Source: an uncultured Flavihumibacter sp. (GTDB taxonomy: Bacteria > Bacteroidota > Bacteroidia > Chitinophagales > Chitinophagaceae). From it: a stretch of DNA of 6,404 nt. The notes beneath the pieces were generated by a model. That model was given only the letters and a program-made list of their open reading frames with translations. It had not been told where the DNA came from and searched no databases. Where the stretch lies: NCBI GenBank assembly GCA_946481605.1, contig CAMLPA010000198.1, positions 1-6,404 on the forward strand, given 5' to 3'. Shown here one piece after another: positions 4,808-6,404 of this stretch; position 1 is the first letter of the stretch, and every line of letters begins with the position of its first letter. The position numbers and the translations under genes were made by a program.

Positions 4808-6404
4808 ATCTGAGCGTAAAAGTTGCTTTGTTGGATGTGGCGCTGGAACCGCCAATGAACACGTGGTATTCCCCGGGTTCATTCACCAGTTGCAGTTCGC
4901 CATTGTAGAACTTCAGGTCGTCGGGGGTAATCGTGAAGGTTAGTTTCTTCGATTCTCCCGGCGCAAGGGTTATTTTACTGAAACCCTTCAGCTCTTTTAC
5001 GGGACGTGTTACGGAGCCTACCAGGTCGCGCACATACAACTGCACCGTTTCTTCCCCCTTGTATTTCCCGGTGTTTGTAACGGTAACGGTGGCAGTGAGT
5101 TTACCGGTTAGGCCGAGTGTTTTTCCACTGAGCATAATGTCGCCGTAGGAGAAGCTGGTGTAGCTGAGTCCGTGGCCGAAGGGATACAACGGTTCATTGG
5201 AAACATCGAGGTATTTGCTGGTATATTTCTGGTTCTCATCCAGCGGGCGACCGGTGTTCTTATGGTTGTAGTACAATGGGATTTGCCCTACATTCCGGGC
5301 GAAGGTCATGCTGAGTTTGCCGGAAGGGTTTGCTTCGCCATACAATACATCTACGATAGCGGGCCCCGCCATGGTACCACCATACCAGGTTTCAAGGATG
5401 GCGCTCATGTTTTCATCTTCCCAACTGAGTGTAAGTGGGCGCCCGTTCATCAGTACGAGCACAATGGGTTTACCGGTTTCTTTTAAAGCTTTAAGCAGTC
5501 GCTGCTGGTTGGGCAACAGACCAATATCGCTGCGGCTGGCTGCTTCCCCACTCATGCCGAAGGGTTCCCCCAGGAAGGCCACCACTACATCTGACTTATT
5601 CGCGGTTTCCACCGCTTCTCTGATCAGCGCTTCCGGCGATTGTGCATCGGCTTCCAGCATGGCGCCGTGCGGATTCAGTTTGTTTTTCAACGCTTCATCA
5701 TCCACCAGGTTGCATCCCTTCGCATAGTAGAATGGCGCGGCGGTGATCTTTCTTTCCAATGCCTGCCATACGCTCACAGCCTGTTTGTAATCGCCTGCCC
5801 CGCTCCAGTTGCCGATCAGGTCGCGCTGGTTCTTCACCAACGGACCAATGAACGCGATCTTTTTCTCAGCGCTCAGGGGTAAGACGTTATTATCGTTTTT
5901 CAGCAGTACCATGCTTTTGATGGCCGCTTCTTTCGCAAGCATTTTTTTCTGATCGTTCATGATCTCGCGCCTGTTCCTTTCCTCGCTTACATATTTGTAA
6001 GGATCTTCAAACAATCCCAGTTTGTATTTGGCCTCCAGTATCAGTCGGCAGGCATTGTCAATTTCAGCAACGGAAACTTTTCCTTCTTTCACCAGTTCAG
6101 GCAATTTCTGGATGAACAATTCGCCTACCATATCCATTTCCACCGGCGCTTTGATGGCACGACGGGCCACTTCTTTCCCATCTCCGATGCCATGCGCGAT
6201 CATTTCGTTGATGGCGGTATAATCGGTTACCACAAATCCTTTGAAACCCCATTGTTTGCGGAGCACATCGGTCATGAGCCATTTGCTGGCGGAGGCAGGT
6301 ACGCCATCCACTTCGTTGAAGGAACTCATCACAGTGGCCACGCCCGCGTCTATCGCGGCTTTGTAGGGCGGGAAGTATTCATTGTACATCCTGATGCGGC
6401 TCAT
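4806..6404 (-). CDS. bglX: Beta-glucosidase, glycoside hydrolase family 3, BglX type (5' end outside window)
   Basis: GH3 enzymes release terminal beta-linked glucose (some xylose) from oligosaccharides; BglX-type members are usually periplasmic. The visible 532 residues cover the end of the catalytic barrel, the alpha/beta sandwich domain (about 160-380) and a C-terminal fibronectin-III-like domain (about 430-532). The nucleophile is Asp61 in GFVVTDYTAI. The probable acid/base is Glu287 in GMSGEAASRSD, aligned from memory with HEASSR in E. coli BglX. Other shared stretches are VLVLMNGRPL, NPSGKLSMTF, VGQIPLYYNHKNTGRP, LYPFGHGLSYT and RPVKELKGF. The Met at 6402-6404 is not the start: E. coli BglX has about 230 more residues before the equivalent position (signal peptide and first half of the barrel). 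The substrate may be broader than glucose. The transcript is capped by the terminator at 4763-4807. Gene name by similarity only. Confidence 0.93.
   Translation of the reverse strand: MSRIRMYNEYFPPYKAAIDAGVATVMSSFNEVDGVPASASKWLMTDVLRKQWGFKGFVVTDYTAINEMIAHGIGDGKEVARRAIKAPVEMDMVGELFIQKLPELVKEGKVSVAEIDNACRLILEAKYKLGLFEDPYKYVSEERNRREIMNDQKKMLAKEAAIKSMVLLKNDNNVLPLSAEKKIAFIGPLVKNQRDLIGNWSGAGDYKQAVSVWQALERKITAAPFYYAKGCNLVDDEALKNKLNPHGAMLEADAQSPEALIREAVETANKSDVVVAFLGEPFGMSGEAASRSDIGLLPNQQRLLKALKETGKPIVLVLMNGRPLTLSWEDENMSAILETWYGGTMAGPAIVDVLYGEANPSGKLSMTFARNVGQIPLYYNHKNTGRPLDENQKYTSKYLDVSNEPLYPFGHGLSYTSFSYGDIMLSGKTLGLTGKLTATVTVTNTGKYKGEETVQLYVRDLVGSVTRPVKELKGFSKITLAPGESKKLTFTITPDDLKFYNGELQLVNEPGEYHVFIGGSSATSNKATFTLR

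Noticed and set aside
4745..4882. 46-codon N-terminal extension of the esterase overlapping the GH3 3' end
   Set aside because: A clear signal peptide begins at ATG 4742-4744, and the extension would run through the GH3 tail and the terminator.
6402..6404. Met at the window edge as the GH3 start codon
   Set aside because: The frame is open to the edge, and comparison with E. coli BglX places this Met inside the catalytic barrel.

Overview
The window looks like a chromosomal stretch of a Bacteroidota member, most plausibly a Chitinophagaceae-type organism. The clues are Bacteroidota-style -7 promoter boxes (TAnnTTTG), weak or absent Shine-Dalgarno sequences, a DUF4834-like small membrane protein, an IF-2 with a long Ala/Glu/Pro/Lys-rich N-terminal linker, and a BglX-type GH3 enzyme followed by a secreted esterase. 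The taxon is inferred from these features; no database search was run. The content is mostly ordinary, and I see no convincing undescribed multi-gene system.

Layout. Positions 1-2631 hold the conserved translation/transcription cluster rimP-nusA-infB, read on the minus strand from a promoter near 2624-2631. The infB gene leaves the window at its left edge. The operon leader carries a strong 12-bp hairpin before the rimP start. A divergent intergenic region (2542-2744) separates rimP from a small plus-strand DUF4834-like membrane protein gene (2745-2996). Its 3' end overlaps, tail to tail, a minus-strand HAD phosphatase gene (2986-3612).

Positions 3613-3940 are non-coding. They contain short CGCAA-type tandem repeats, a hairpin and one or two minus-strand promoter candidates. 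The window ends with two minus-strand carbohydrate-utilisation genes: a partial GH3 beta-glucosidase (4806-6404, 5' end outside the window) and a secreted serine esterase (3941-4744). A clear intrinsic terminator lies in the 61 bp between them.

How the genes work together. RimP (30S maturation), NusA (elongation, pausing and termination) and IF-2 (initiator tRNA loading) form the classical housekeeping operon, which NusA feeds back on in E. coli; the leader hairpin here is a candidate for a similar control point. The GH3 enzyme and the esterase are probably both exported and may act in turn on plant or microbial glycans, one removing terminal beta-linked glucose (or similar sugars) and the other cleaving ester decorations. 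The terminator between them suggests unequal expression. The HAD phosphatase and the DUF4834 protein have no clear functional link to their neighbours.

Several reading frames have misleading upstream ATGs (rimP, the HAD gene, the esterase). The starts used here were set by family alignment from memory, the signal peptide, and the position of promoter elements.
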